A stretch of DNA of 64,000 bases from Trinickia diaoshuihuensis (GTDB lineage: Bacteria; Pseudomonadota; Gammaproteobacteria; Burkholderiales; Burkholderiaceae). Below the pieces are notes generated by a model that saw only the letters and a list, made by a program, of their open reading frames with translations, was not told the DNA's origin and did not search any database. Positions 36,977 through 46,125 of this stretch are shown in pieces; position 1 is the stretch's first letter; every line of letters begins with the position of its first letter. Made by a program: the position numbers and the translations under genes. The stretch is from assembly GCF_003390925.1 (NCBI RefSeq), contig NZ_QUBS01000083.1, positions 1 to 64,000 on the forward strand. The letters are read 5' to 3'.

Positions 36977-37060
36977 GACGGCCATCCGAGGCGCGATGCG
37001 GGCGCGAGCTCGCGCGCCGAACGCGTGCGGCACCGAGCAAAACCGAAAAGGCGAAGCGTC

Positions 37061-38662
37061 ATGGCAAACAACTCTTCGGCCGACGTCGTGATCGTCGGCT
37101 CGGGCGTGGCGGGGGGACTCGTCGCCCATCAACTCGCATCGGCGGGCGCATCGGTGATCGTTCTCGAAGCGGGACCGCGTCTGGCGCGCTCGCAGATCCT
37201 GAGCAACTTTCGCAATTCGCCGGCCAAAGGCGATTACGTCTCGCCGTATCCATCGATGCCCTATGCGCCGCATCCGCAATATTCTCCCGCCAATCAGTAC
37301 CTGATTCAAAAGGGGCCCACGCCGTACAACGTGCAGTACCTGCGGCTCGTGGGCGGCACGACCTGGCACTGGGCCGCGGCTGCTTGGCGCTTGCTGCCTT
37401 CCGATTTCAAGCTGAAAACGACGTACGGCGTCGGCCGCGATTGGCCGATTCCGTACCAAACGCTGGCGCCTTGGTACGACGCGGCCGAAGCCGAACTGGG
37501 CGTGTCGGGGCCCGCCCTATCCATCGATCTCGGCTCGCCGCGTACGAAACCGTACCCGATGGCGCAGTTGCCGCTGTCCTATATGGACGCGAGGTTCTCG
37601 GACGTGCTCAATGCGAACGGCTTTAAGGTCGTGCCCGAACCGATGGCCCGCAATAGCCGCCCTTACGATGCGCGCCCGACGTGCTGCGGCAGCAACAACT
37701 GCATGCCCATTTGTCCGATTGCCGCCATGTATTCGGGCATCGTTCATACGGACAAAGCGGAGGCGGCCGGCGCGAAGCTGATCGATCGCGCCGTCGCCTA
37801 CCAGATCGAGGCGGACGGCACCGGCCGCATCGCGGCTGTGCATTACAAGGACCCGTCGGGCGCCGCGACGCGTGTCGCCGGCAAGCACTTCGTTCTCGCG
37901 GCCAACGCCATCGAAACGCCGAAGCTGATGCTGATGTCGACTTCGAGCAAGTTTCCGAACGGCATCGGTAATCGCTCCGATCAAGTCGGACGCAATTTGA
38001 TGGACCATCTCGGCACTCTCGTGCACTTCATGGCGAACGAGGCCTTGTGGCCCGGACGCGGACCGATGGAAATGACGTCCGTCGTCAATTTTCGAGACGG
38101 GGCGTTCCGTTCCGAGTACGCCGCGAAGAAGCTGCATCTGTGGAACGGCGACGGCACCATCGGCAACACGCAGGCGTTGCTCGACGAAGGGGTGACGGGA
38201 CCCGAACTGGACCGGCAGATTCGCGAACGCAGCGCGCGCCGGCTGACGGTCAACAGCTTTCACGAGCAATTGCCGCATCCCGAGAACCGTATCGTGCCTT
38301 CGGCCACTCACAAGGATGCGCTCGGAATTGCGCAGCCCGAGGTGTCGTACTCGATCGACGATTACGTGAAAAAGAGCGCGGTTCACACGCATGCGCTTTA
38401 TGCGCAGATCGCGGATTTGTTCGGCGGCACCGAGGTGACGTTCGGCGACAGCTTGGGTCCGAACAGCCACATCATGGGCACGACGATCATGGGCAGCAAT
38501 CCGAACGATTCCGTCGTGGACGCCGATTGCCGGACGCACGATCACCCGAATCTCTTCCTGGCGACGAGCGGCGTCATGCCCTCGGCCGGCTCCGTCAACT
38601 GCACCCTCACGATCGCCGCGTTGGCGTTGAGGGTGGCCGATACGTTGAAGCATGAAATCTGA
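37061..38662 (+). CDS. GMC-family FAD-dependent dehydrogenase catalytic subunit, copy 1
   Basis: 533 residues from ATG 37061. The FAD-binding motif is VVIVGSGVAGGLVAHQLASAG. The Cys cluster CCGSNNCMPICP (Cys208, 209, 214, 218) matches the iron-sulfur ligands of membrane-linked FAD glucose/sorbitol dehydrogenases. The GMC active-site region is HIMGTTIMG with SVNCTLTIAALAL at the C-terminus. The substrate cannot be read from sequence; glucose, gluconate, sorbitol and fructose are all possible. Electrons would go through the cluster to the downstream cytochrome c. Confidence 0.9.
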   Translation: MANNSSADVVIVGSGVAGGLVAHQLASAGASVIVLEAGPRLARSQILSNFRNSPAKGDYVSPYPSMPYAPHPQYSPANQYLIQKGPTPYNVQYLRLVGGTTWHWAAAAWRLLPSDFKLKTTYGVGRDWPIPYQTLAPWYDAAEAELGVSGPALSIDLGSPRTKPYPMAQLPLSYMDARFSDVLNANGFKVVPEPMARNSRPYDARPTCCGSNNCMPICPIAAMYSGIVHTDKAEAAGAKLIDRAVAYQIEADGTGRIAAVHYKDPSGAATRVAGKHFVLAANAIETPKLMLMSTSSKFPNGIGNRSDQVGRNLMDHLGTLVHFMANEALWPGRGPMEMTSVVNFRDGAFRSEYAAKKLHLWNGDGTIGNTQALLDEGVTGPELDRQIRERSARRLTVNSFHEQLPHPENRIVPSATHKDALGIAQPEVSYSIDDYVKKSAVHTHALYAQIADLFGGTEVTFGDSLGPNSHIMGTTIMGSNPNDSVVDADCRTHDHPNLFLATSGVMPSAGSVNCTLTIAALALRVADTLKHEI

Positions 38663-38733
38663 ACGAATCGCGTCATGAAGCATCTCGATCCCCGCATGCG
38701 GTACCGTAAAAAAACGAATTAGGCGAAGCGCTC

Positions 38734-40335
38734 ATGGCAAACACACCTTCGGCCGACGTGGTGATCGTCGGCTCGGGCGTGGCGGGTGGTCTCGTCGCGC
38801 ATCAGCTCGCGTTGGCGGGCGCATCGGTCATCATCCTCGAGGCTGGGCCGCGCCTTGCGCGCTGGCAGATCGTCGAGAACTTCCGCAATTCGCCGGCCAA
38901 GGCGGATTTCGCGACGCCTTATCCGTCGATGCCCTATGCGCCGCATCCCGAATACGCCCCGCCGAACGGCTATTTGATTCAAAAGGGCGACTATCCGTAT
39001 GCCTCGCAGTACCTGCGGCTCGTCGGCGGCACGACATGGCACTGGGCGGCGGCCGCTTGGCGCTTGTTGCCTTCCGATTTCAAACTGAAGACGACCTACG
39101 GCGTGGGCCGCGATTGGCCGTTTCCCTACGAGGCGTTGGAGCCGTGGTACTACGCGGCCGAGGTCGAACTCGGCGTCTCCGGCCCCGATGCGTCGGTCGA
39201 CCTAGGCTCGCCGCGCTCGAAGCCGTATCCGATGCCGCAATTGCCGCTGTCGTATATGGACGCGAGGTTTTCGGACGTGCTCAATGCCAACGGCTTCTCG
39301 GTCGTGCCCGAGCCCGTGGCGCGCAACAGCCGCCCCTACGATGCGCGCCCCACATGCTGCGGCAACAACAACTGCATGCCGATTTGCCCGATCGCCGCGA
39401 TGTACAACGGCATCGTGCACGCGGAGAAAGCGGAGAAGGCCGGGGCGAAGCTCATCGATCGAGCCGTGGTCTATCGCATCGAGGCCGACGACAAGGGACT
39501 GATCACGGCCGTGCATTACAAAGATCCGTCGGGCGGCACGACGCGCGTCGCGGGCAAGCTGTTCGTGCTCGCGGCGAACGGCATCGAAACGCCGAAGCTG
39601 ATGTTGATGTCCACTTCCGATCAGTTTCCGCACGGTATCGGCAATCGCTCCGATCAAGTCGGGCGCAATTTGATGGATCACCCGGGCACCGGCGTGAGCT
39701 TCCTCGCCAATGAGGTGCTATGGCCGGGACGCGGACCAATGGAGATGACGTCCGTCGTCAATTTTCGCGACGGCACGTTCAGATCCGACTATGCCTCGAA
39801 GAAGCTTCATGTTTCCAACGGCGTTCCCACGATGACGGTGACGTCGGCATTGATCGACAAAGGACTGACCGGCGCCGAACTCGATCGACAGATCCGCGAT
39901 AGGGCTGCGCGCACCGTGACGATCAATAGCTTCCACGAGCATTTGCCCGAGCCCGCCAACCGCATCGTGCCGTCCGCCGACCACAAGGATGCGCTCGGTA
40001 TCCCTCAGCCCGAGATCTACTACTCGATCAACGACTACGTGAAAAAAAGCGCGGCCCATACGCACGAACTCTACGCACAGATCGCGAGCCTGTTCGGGGG
40101 CACCGAGGTTACGTTCGACGATCGCTTCGCGCCGAACAACCACATCATGGGCACGACGATCATGGGCAGCGATCCGCAAGATTCGGTCGTCGATGCCGAT
40201 TGCCGGACGCACGATCATCCGAACTTGTTCCTCGCGACGAGCGGCGTGATGCCCACGGCCGCCTCGGTCAATTGCACGTTGACGATCGCCGCGCTGGCGC
40301 TGCGGCTCGCCGACAAGCTCAAGCATGAATTGTGA
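38734..40335 (+). CDS. GMC-family FAD-dependent dehydrogenase catalytic subunit, copy 2
   Basis: 533 residues, collinear with the preceding gene without visible insertions, and sharing its motifs: the FAD loop, CCGNNNCMPICP cluster and HIMGTTIMG. Differences concentrate around residues 85-90, 320-400 and 450-460. Even the leader before the ATG resembles that of copy 1 (GGCGAAGCG-TC/CTC-ATG), so this is a tandem gene duplication. Only one small subunit and one cytochrome gene are present, so both copies may share partners or differ in substrate. Confidence 0.9.
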   Translation: MANTPSADVVIVGSGVAGGLVAHQLALAGASVIILEAGPRLARWQIVENFRNSPAKADFATPYPSMPYAPHPEYAPPNGYLIQKGDYPYASQYLRLVGGTTWHWAAAAWRLLPSDFKLKTTYGVGRDWPFPYEALEPWYYAAEVELGVSGPDASVDLGSPRSKPYPMPQLPLSYMDARFSDVLNANGFSVVPEPVARNSRPYDARPTCCGNNNCMPICPIAAMYNGIVHAEKAEKAGAKLIDRAVVYRIEADDKGLITAVHYKDPSGGTTRVAGKLFVLAANGIETPKLMLMSTSDQFPHGIGNRSDQVGRNLMDHPGTGVSFLANEVLWPGRGPMEMTSVVNFRDGTFRSDYASKKLHVSNGVPTMTVTSALIDKGLTGAELDRQIRDRAARTVTINSFHEHLPEPANRIVPSADHKDALGIPQPEIYYSINDYVKKSAAHTHELYAQIASLFGGTEVTFDDRFAPNNHIMGTTIMGSDPQDSVVDADCRTHDHPNLFLATSGVMPTAASVNCTLTIAALALRLADKLKHEL

Positions 40336-40350
40336 TCGCACGACGATTTC

Positions 40351-41979
40351 ATGAGACTTCCGATGACGAATCCGCGACTCCGTTCCGATGCGACCGACCT
40401 GCGCCATGCCCCGGTGCGGCGCGACGCGCGGCGCCGTCCGGTCCGCATGAAGGGCTTTGCGGCCGCCTTTTCGGTCTTCGCGTTATATCTGGCTTGGCAC
40501 GCATCGAACAGCGGCGAGAACGTGGCGGCCGACGAGTTGCCGCTGTCCGCCGCGCAGGCGCAAGGCGCGAGCGAAGTCGCGCCGGCGGGCGCGTCCGCAC
40601 CGGCATCTCCAATGCCTTCCGCCGCTAGCGCCGTAGCGGCTGCCAGCGGCGGGGCGTTCGCGAATGCAAGCGCCTCCGCCGCCGGCTCCGCACCGGCAAC
40701 GGCGGGCACGGGCGCGGCGACCGAAACCGGCGGCGCCCCCGGCGGGCCGAGTGCGAGTGCCGGTACAGGCGCGGCCGTGGGCGCGGCGATGACCGACCTC
40801 GCCAAACGCGGTGAATATCTCGCCCGGGCGGGCGACTGTATCGCGTGTCACACGGCCGACAAGAGCCGGCCCTTCGCGGGCGGTCTGCCGATGGGGACGC
40901 CGTTCGGCACGCTCTATACCCCGAACATTACCCCCGACCCCGATACGGGCATCGGCCGCTGGACCGACGCCGAATTCCTGCGCGCCATGCAAAAGGGGAT
41001 CGGCAAGGGCGGCGAACATTTGTATCCGGCGTTTCCGTACACGGAATACACGCGGGTGACCGAGCGCGACTTGCTCGCGATCCGTGCCTACTTGAATACG
41101 CTGCCGCCGATCCGCTATACGCCGCCGACTAATGAACTCGGCTTTCCGTTCAATCAGCGCTGGCTGATGGTGTTTTGGAATCTGTTCAATTTCCGCGAAG
41201 GCCGCTTCGTTCCGGATCCGAAACAAAGCCCGCAATGGAATCGCGGCGCTTATCTCGTGGAAGGGCTTGCCCATTGCGAGGAATGCCATACGCCGCGCAA
41301 CATCACGCAAGGTCTGCGTTCGAGCGATCGGTTCTCGGGCGAGGCGCTCGCGGGCTGGCGCGCGTTCAACATCACGCCCGATCGGGCCGGCGGGATCGGC
41401 AACTGGAGCGAGCGGGATATCGTCGATTACCTGGCCACCGGCGCGGTGCCCGGGCGGGCGAACGCGGCGGGGCCCATGGCGGACGTGGTCGAGAACAGCA
41501 CGCAGTATTTGACGCGCGACGACTTGCGCTCGATCGCCGTGTATTTGCGTTCGCTGCCGCCTGTTGCGGGCGGCCAAACGCGAGCGCGCGATACTTGGGG
41601 CCATCCGGCCGACGACGTGACGCGCCTGCGCGGCACCCGCATCGTCGGCGTGGACGGCGCGCAACTGTTCATCGCGAATTGCGCGACCTGCCACAACTGG
41701 ACGGGACAAGGCGTGGGCGCATCGGCACCGCTCGCGTATCCGTCGCTGATTCATAACAGCGCGGTCGGCGCCTCGGATGCCGGCAATCTCGCCATGGTCA
41801 TTTTGCACGGCGTACGGCGACGGACAAAAGACGCCGACGTCATGATGCCGGGCTTCGGCGGGGAATTGAACGACGATCAAGTCGCCGCAGTCACGAATTA
41901 CGTGACGCAGCATTTCGGCGACCCCAAGGCGACCGTGACCGCGCAAGACATCGCGAAGCTGCGTCGAAATCAGCAGTAG
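40351..41979 (+). CDS. three-haem cytochrome c subunit of the dehydrogenase
   Basis: 542 residues from ATG 40351 (ATG 40363 possible). A basic N-terminus and one hydrophobic signal-anchor (GFAAAFSVFALYLAWHASNS) precede a roughly 90-residue Ala/Gly/Ser-rich linker, then three CxxCH haem sites: CIACH (163-167), CEECH (309-313) and CATCH (444-448). This is the beta subunit that passes electrons from the flavoprotein to ubiquinone or the terminal oxidase chain at the periplasmic face. It starts 15 bp after copy 2. The linker is unusually long for this subunit. Confidence 0.92.
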   Translation: MRLPMTNPRLRSDATDLRHAPVRRDARRRPVRMKGFAAAFSVFALYLAWHASNSGENVAADELPLSAAQAQGASEVAPAGASAPASPMPSAASAVAAASGGAFANASASAAGSAPATAGTGAATETGGAPGGPSASAGTGAAVGAAMTDLAKRGEYLARAGDCIACHTADKSRPFAGGLPMGTPFGTLYTPNITPDPDTGIGRWTDAEFLRAMQKGIGKGGEHLYPAFPYTEYTRVTERDLLAIRAYLNTLPPIRYTPPTNELGFPFNQRWLMVFWNLFNFREGRFVPDPKQSPQWNRGAYLVEGLAHCEECHTPRNITQGLRSSDRFSGEALAGWRAFNITPDRAGGIGNWSERDIVDYLATGAVPGRANAAGPMADVVENSTQYLTRDDLRSIAVYLRSLPPVAGGQTRARDTWGHPADDVTRLRGTRIVGVDGAQLFIANCATCHNWTGQGVGASAPLAYPSLIHNSAVGASDAGNLAMVILHGVRRRTKDADVMMPGFGGELNDDQVAAVTNYVTQHFGDPKATVTAQDIAKLRRNQQ

Positions 41980-42043
41980 CGGGTGAACGACGGTTTGGAC
42001 GCCGCACACCGCGAAGATCACTACGGCTGCGGCGCACCGGACT

Positions 42044-42799
42044 ATGATTGGCCGCATGAACATGACAACCGAGGCCTACTCCATCGTCTGCCGGCACGCG
42101 GCCAACACCGCGGGCCGCGATTTCGTCGTCGGCGATCTGCACGGCTGCGTCGACGCGCTGCGCTATTTGTTGCGCGAGATCGTGTTCGACCCGGCCTGCG
42201 ACCGGCTGTTTTCGGTCGGCGATCTCATCGATCGAGGCAGTCAATCGGAAGAGGCGCTGGCCTTGCTCGACAAACCGTGGTTCTTCCCGGTCCTCGGCAA
42301 TCATGAGGAGGCGCTGTGTCTCGTGGCGGAAGGCGCCATGCGGCCCAGCACCTGGCATGGGCTCGGCGGCGAGTGGGCGCGCGCCTTGCCCGAGCGGACG
42401 TTGCGCGCGTACGCGAGGCGCTTGCGGACGTTGCCGCTCGTGCGCGTGGTCGGCACCGGCGCGCGGCGTTTCAACGTCATTCATGCGGAATTCTTCGGCG
42501 ACGACGCCGCGCTCGATCGCGGCCTGTTCACCGAGCGCGAGCGCCAGCAAGTGCTCTGGGGACGAGAACTCGCGCTCGGCAGCGGTGTGGTGGAGGATCA
42601 GGCCGGATTGTCGCCGACCTATTGCGGGCATACGCCGATGCGCGAAATCGGCCGGATCGGCGCGCAGATCTTCATCGACACGGGAGCCTTCGCCGCCACG
42701 GGCAAGTTGACCGTGACCGAAGCGCTGACCCCGCGTGCCTGGTCGATCTCCGTTGCGCGGGCGCTGGAAGAGGGCGCGCACCAAATGTCGCTGCCGTAA
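42044..42799 (+). CDS. PPP-family metallophosphoesterase (Ser/Thr phosphatase-like)
   Basis: 251 residues from ATG 42044; ATGs at 42056 and 42062 are also possible and no ribosome site decides. The metal-binding motifs GDLHG, GDLIDRG and GNHE appear in order, with a late GHTP. The closest known type is the bacterial PrpA/lambda-phosphatase group, whose targets include phosphoproteins and nucleotides. It lies 64 bp after the cytochrome gene, with no evident functional link. Confidence 0.9.
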   Translation: MIGRMNMTTEAYSIVCRHAANTAGRDFVVGDLHGCVDALRYLLREIVFDPACDRLFSVGDLIDRGSQSEEALALLDKPWFFPVLGNHEEALCLVAEGAMRPSTWHGLGGEWARALPERTLRAYARRLRTLPLVRVVGTGARRFNVIHAEFFGDDAALDRGLFTERERQQVLWGRELALGSGVVEDQAGLSPTYCGHTPMREIGRIGAQIFIDTGAFAATGKLTVTEALTPRAWSISVARALEEGAHQMSLP

Positions 42800-42832
42800 C
42801 TCGATGCCTGACGCGCGTTTTTGCTTCCCCGG

Positions 42833-43537
42833 TCATCCGATCTGATTCAACTCGAACACGCTGTCGATTGCGTTGCCGTTCCAGTTGTATTCCAAATACG
42901 CGGCATGGCGGCAGTCGCGCAGCAGCGTCGTCCTGAAAGCGGCCAGGCATTCGCCCGACGGATCTCGCACCGACGGATAGACGATGCCCGCCGCGCCGGC
43001 TTGGCGAAGTTGCCGCCCCAGCGCTTGGCCCGCCGAGTAATCGACCGGCGAGAGCACGGCGGGATCGAGCGTGGTGTCATTGCGCAAGTCGACCGCCTCG
43101 CCGCGCGCGAGCACCGTATAGAGCCGCATTTGCTGGCGCAACGGCGCTTGTTTCGTCGCGGTGAGGAACAAGCCAGAGTGATACCGCGTTTCGGCCACGG
43201 CCGTTCGCGCCTCGCGCGCGCAGTAGAACACGCCGTAGCTGCCGTCCGAGAACCGGCTGCCGAGCGGATTCAAATGCGTGAATGCGGCCATGATCGGTCC
43301 GCAGCCGGGCCCGAAGCAGCGCTCCTCGGGCGGGACGAGATCGAGTTCGCCCACCTCGGTGCGCAATCGATCGTTGGTCATCGCCTCTAGTGCGTAGAGC
43401 GCCTCGAAATCCTCGGACGAGGCGACGCGGTCGAACAGATTGACGGCGGGAAAGCGCGTGGGGATGACCCGATAGGCCGGCGTCCAATCGATCCGGGTGA
43501 GCGGCGGGAGGTGGGTGCGGCGTTCGTCCTTCGTCAC
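42833..43537 (-). CDS. RES-domain toxin
   Basis: 234 residues. The RES family residues are visible: Arg23 in AYRVIPTRFP, Glu116 in AVAETRYHSG, and Ser in IVYPSVRDPSGECLAAF. Characterised members degrade or transfer ADP-ribose from NAD+, stopping growth. The start overlaps the stop of the upstream antitoxin gene by 4 bp (ATGA), giving coupled translation. Confidence 0.92.
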   Translation of the reverse strand: MTKDERRTHLPPLTRIDWTPAYRVIPTRFPAVNLFDRVASSEDFEALYALEAMTNDRLRTEVGELDLVPPEERCFGPGCGPIMAAFTHLNPLGSRFSDGSYGVFYCAREARTAVAETRYHSGLFLTATKQAPLRQQMRLYTVLARGEAVDLRNDTTLDPAVLSPVDYSAGQALGRQLRQAGAAGIVYPSVRDPSGECLAAFRTTLLRDCRHAAYLEYNWNGNAIDSVFELNQIG

Positions 43538-43983
43538 GCCCAGCCGCCTCGCATCGCGTCGAGATATTGCCGCACCGCGACGAGGTCGCTCACGTTGCCG
43601 GCCAGCATACGGTCGAGCGCGCTGCTACCGCCGAACGGGGGCGCGCTATTGGGGCGCTTCACCCAGCCGTCGGCCGCCGTGGGCTCGGGCAGCAGGATCT
43701 GCAACGCCTTGTAGATGCCGAGCAGCAGCGACAGCCGCTCCAGCGTATCGCGCGAAAGCCGTGCCGAATCGGGCGCGGCTTTCCATTTGAAAAACGTCGA
43801 ACGGCCGGGGGACCCGAGCAACACGATCTGTTCGTCGATACCGAGCCCCCAGTCGCGGGCAATATTGAAAAACGCCCGCAGGCCGGCCGCGGACATCTGT
43901 GCGATCGACGGCGCGGCGACAGGCGCCTCGCCGCGCGCGTGCGCATGAGCGGCGGATAAACGATGAGCGGCGGCAGGCGACAT
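43534..43983 (-). CDS. Xre/MbcA/ParS-type antitoxin of the RES toxin
   Basis: 149 residues. An N-terminal Ala-rich segment is followed by a helical region with FFNIARDWGLGIDEQIVLLG and the DUF2384-type C-terminal toxin-binding part (ERLSLLLGIYKALQILLPEP; WVKRPNSAPPFGGSSALDRM). The first gene of the pair, as usual for RES/Xre modules. It should neutralise the RES enzyme and repress its own promoter. Confidence 0.92.
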   Translation of the reverse strand: MSPAAAHRLSAAHAHARGEAPVAAPSIAQMSAAGLRAFFNIARDWGLGIDEQIVLLGSPGRSTFFKWKAAPDSARLSRDTLERLSLLLGIYKALQILLPEPTAADGWVKRPNSAPPFGGSSALDRMLAGNVSDLVAVRQYLDAMRGGWA

Positions 43984-44011
43984 GATCGATCTCTATTTGA
44001 ACCATATTCCG

Positions 44012-44039
44012 ATGTTAGTCCATTTATAGATTAATGCAA
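44012..44039 (-). promoter_or_regulatory. candidate promoter of the RES/Xre pair
   Basis: Reading the minus strand, TTGCAT (44039-44034) and TAACAT (44017-44012) are 16 bp apart in an AT-rich patch starting about 30 bp before the antitoxin ATG. No second consensus pair was found; the call is tentative. Confidence 0.45.
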
Positions 44040-44170
44040 GTTCGGCGCATGCGAGATGTCCGGTCTGTTGTTTTGCTTCCTGCACTGCGCGGGCCCTCCG
44101 GCTGAGGTAGATTGACGGCACGCGCCGCTGGCGCCTCATTGGTCTATTTCATCGACGGGGAAGCGACTCC

Positions 44171-44617
44171 ATGAACACCACGATACGTAGGGTGCAGGCA
44201 CGCGACGAAGCGCGTTGGCGCGAGCTGTGGGACGGCTATACGCGCTTTTACGAACGCGAGCCTTCGGAGCCGGTGACGCGGCATGCCTGGTCGCGCATTC
44301 TCGATGACGGTGCGCCCGTGTACGCCATCGTCGCGGAGCGGGAAGGCGTGGTGATCGGCATCGCCAATTACGTCATCCATGAGAGCACGTCGCTGCTTAC
44401 ACCCGTTTGCTATCTGCAAGATCTGTTTGTCGATCCGGCGGTTCGGGCGGCAGGGGTGGGGCGCCAATTGATCGACTGGTTGCTCGAGGAGGCGCGCCGC
44501 CAAGGCTGGTCCCGCGTCTATTGGACGACCAAGGAGAACAACTACCGCGCCCGCGGCCTATACGACAGCTACACGCCGCGCAGCGAGTTCGTTCAATACC
44601 GTATCGACATTCGTTGA
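44171..44617 (+). CDS. GNAT-family N-acetyltransferase
   Basis: 148 residues. The acetyl-CoA loop is VRAAGVGRQLIDWLLEEAR, preceded by the strand YLQDLFVDPA and followed by VYWTTKENNYRARGLYD. The substrate is not evident. A single gene between the toxin-antitoxin pair and a LysR regulator. Confidence 0.92.
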   Translation: MNTTIRRVQARDEARWRELWDGYTRFYEREPSEPVTRHAWSRILDDGAPVYAIVAEREGVVIGIANYVIHESTSLLTPVCYLQDLFVDPAVRAAGVGRQLIDWLLEEARRQGWSRVYWTTKENNYRARGLYDSYTPRSEFVQYRIDIR

Positions 44618-44657
44618 GCGGATGGATACGAGCGGCCGGCCGGGTGCCCGCTCAGGC

Positions 44658-45527
44658 TCAGCCCAGCGACTTGGCCAGCGTGCGCACCGCATCCACCGAG
44701 CGAGGATCGCGCACGCGCGAGTAGAGCACGACGTGCGAGTCGGGCAGCGGCGGCAGCCCGAATTTTTCCCCGACGTCGACCACGCCTGGCGGCGCAACGC
44801 GCCTTGCCAGCGCCGACACGGCGAGGCCCGCCGTGAGCGCGGCGCCGATCGCGGCGATTCCGCCGCCCACGAACGTTTCCTCCCATTCGATCGATGCGCG
44901 CTCCAGCGCCCGCTGCGCGGCGACGCGCACGCCGCAAGGTCCCGAGAGCACCGCGAGCGGCAACGGCGCGCCTGGCGGCGGTGCCCAGTTCGCAGCCGCG
45001 AGCCAGGCGAGCGGTTCGACGAATAGCGTCTCGCCGTCCGCAGCGCCGCCGTGATGAATAGCACGCCCCGGAAGCTCGTCGGACTCGTGCCTCACGATGG
45101 CGGCATCGAGGCGCCGATCGTCGTAATCAGCGACCAGCATGGCCGACGAGCCCAGATGCATTTCGATCACGAGCCGCGGATCGTGCCGATGCAAGCTGGC
45201 GACGATGGGGGCGAGGTTGGGCCCTGCCACTTGTTCGCTGAGGCCGATCTTCAGCCGCCGCCGCTCGGTGCCGAGCGAGCCCAATGCGCGCTCATGGGCT
45301 TCCAGCAACTCGCGCGCGGCATCCAAAAACGCGCCGCCGGCCGGCGCGAGGCGCACCGAGCGCGGCGTGCGCTCGAACAGCGGTTTGCCGATATGCGCTT
45401 CGAGCCGCTTGACCTTGAGGCTCACGGCCGACTGCGTCGTACCGAGCAGATCGGCGGCGCGGGTGAAACTGCGCAAATCGGCGACATGGACGAACGCCCT
45501 GACGGCGTCGAGATCGAGAAGATCCAT
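44658..45527 (-). CDS. LysR-family transcriptional regulator
   Basis: 289 residues from ATG 45527; an in-frame ATG at 45569 would add 14 poorly conserved residues. The winged helix-turn-helix is at the N-terminus (LDAVRAFVHVADLRSFTRAA, then DLLGTTQSAVSLKVKRLE), with a periplasmic-binding-protein-like effector domain after it. It is divergent from the tautomerase gene at a spacing of about 100 bp, the classic arrangement for a LysR regulator and its target. Confidence 0.93.
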   Translation of the reverse strand: MDLLDLDAVRAFVHVADLRSFTRAADLLGTTQSAVSLKVKRLEAHIGKPLFERTPRSVRLAPAGGAFLDAARELLEAHERALGSLGTERRRLKIGLSEQVAGPNLAPIVASLHRHDPRLVIEMHLGSSAMLVADYDDRRLDAAIVRHESDELPGRAIHHGGAADGETLFVEPLAWLAAANWAPPPGAPLPLAVLSGPCGVRVAAQRALERASIEWEETFVGGGIAAIGAALTAGLAVSALARRVAPPGVVDVGEKFGLPPLPDSHVVLYSRVRDPRSVDAVRTLAKSLG

Positions 45528-45623
45528 TTCTTTTGAAAATGAAAGAAATATCGTTTGATTTCTGTTCATTATGGATGGATCACCGTATTCTCGCTACACC
45601 TTCATTGATAACGGAGAGACACC

Positions 45624-46010
45624 ATGCCGCTCGCTCGTATCTCGCTTCCGTCCGGCCGGACGGCCCAATATAAAAAGGCGCTCGCCGACGGCGTATTGCG
45701 CGCGCTCGTTGAAACGTTCAACGTGCCGAAGGACGATCAATTCATGGTCTTGACCGAGCATGCGCCGGAGGACTTGATTTACAACCGCACCTATCTCGGC
45801 ATCGAGCGCGGCGACGGCTTCGTCATGATTCAACTGACGGTCAGCAATACGAGGCCGCTCGAGAAAAAGAGGGCGCTCTACCGCCGCATCGTCGAGTTGT
45901 TGTCGGAGAACCCGGGGATCAGAAAGGAAGACGTCTTCATTAACCTCGTCGAGGTGCTGCCCGAGAACTGGTCGTTCGGCAACGGCGAGGCGCAATACGT
46001 CCCGGACTGA
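45624..46010 (+). CDS. tautomerase-family protein
   Basis: 128 residues. Pro2 (catalytic amino-terminal proline after Met removal) starts the sequence PLARISLPSGRTAQYKKALA, and FNVPKDDQFMVL plus NLVEVLPENWSFGNG fit the longer tautomerase subgroup of the 4-oxalocrotonate/MSAD superfamily. A GGAGA ribosome site is well placed. The substrate is unknown; control by the divergent LysR protein is likely. Confidence 0.88.
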   Translation: MPLARISLPSGRTAQYKKALADGVLRALVETFNVPKDDQFMVLTEHAPEDLIYNRTYLGIERGDGFVMIQLTVSNTRPLEKKRALYRRIVELLSENPGIRKEDVFINLVEVLPENWSFGNGEAQYVPD

Positions 46011-46011
46011 C

Positions 46012-46029
46012 GGCACGAGCGCTCGTGCC
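46012..46029. repeat. 18-bp perfect palindrome after the tautomerase gene
   Basis: GGCACGAGCGCTCGTGCC begins 2 bp after the stop codon. There is no T-run, so it may be a Rho-assisted end, a protein-binding site or a folded 3' end of the mRNA. Confidence 0.45.
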
Positions 46030-46125
46030 CGGTGACGGAACGAGCGTTGGCTGACGTTGGGTCAAACCCCTTACGCGCAGGCGTGTATATCATGAACGCT
46101 GCACAGCAGCCGGGAGGGGAGCAGG

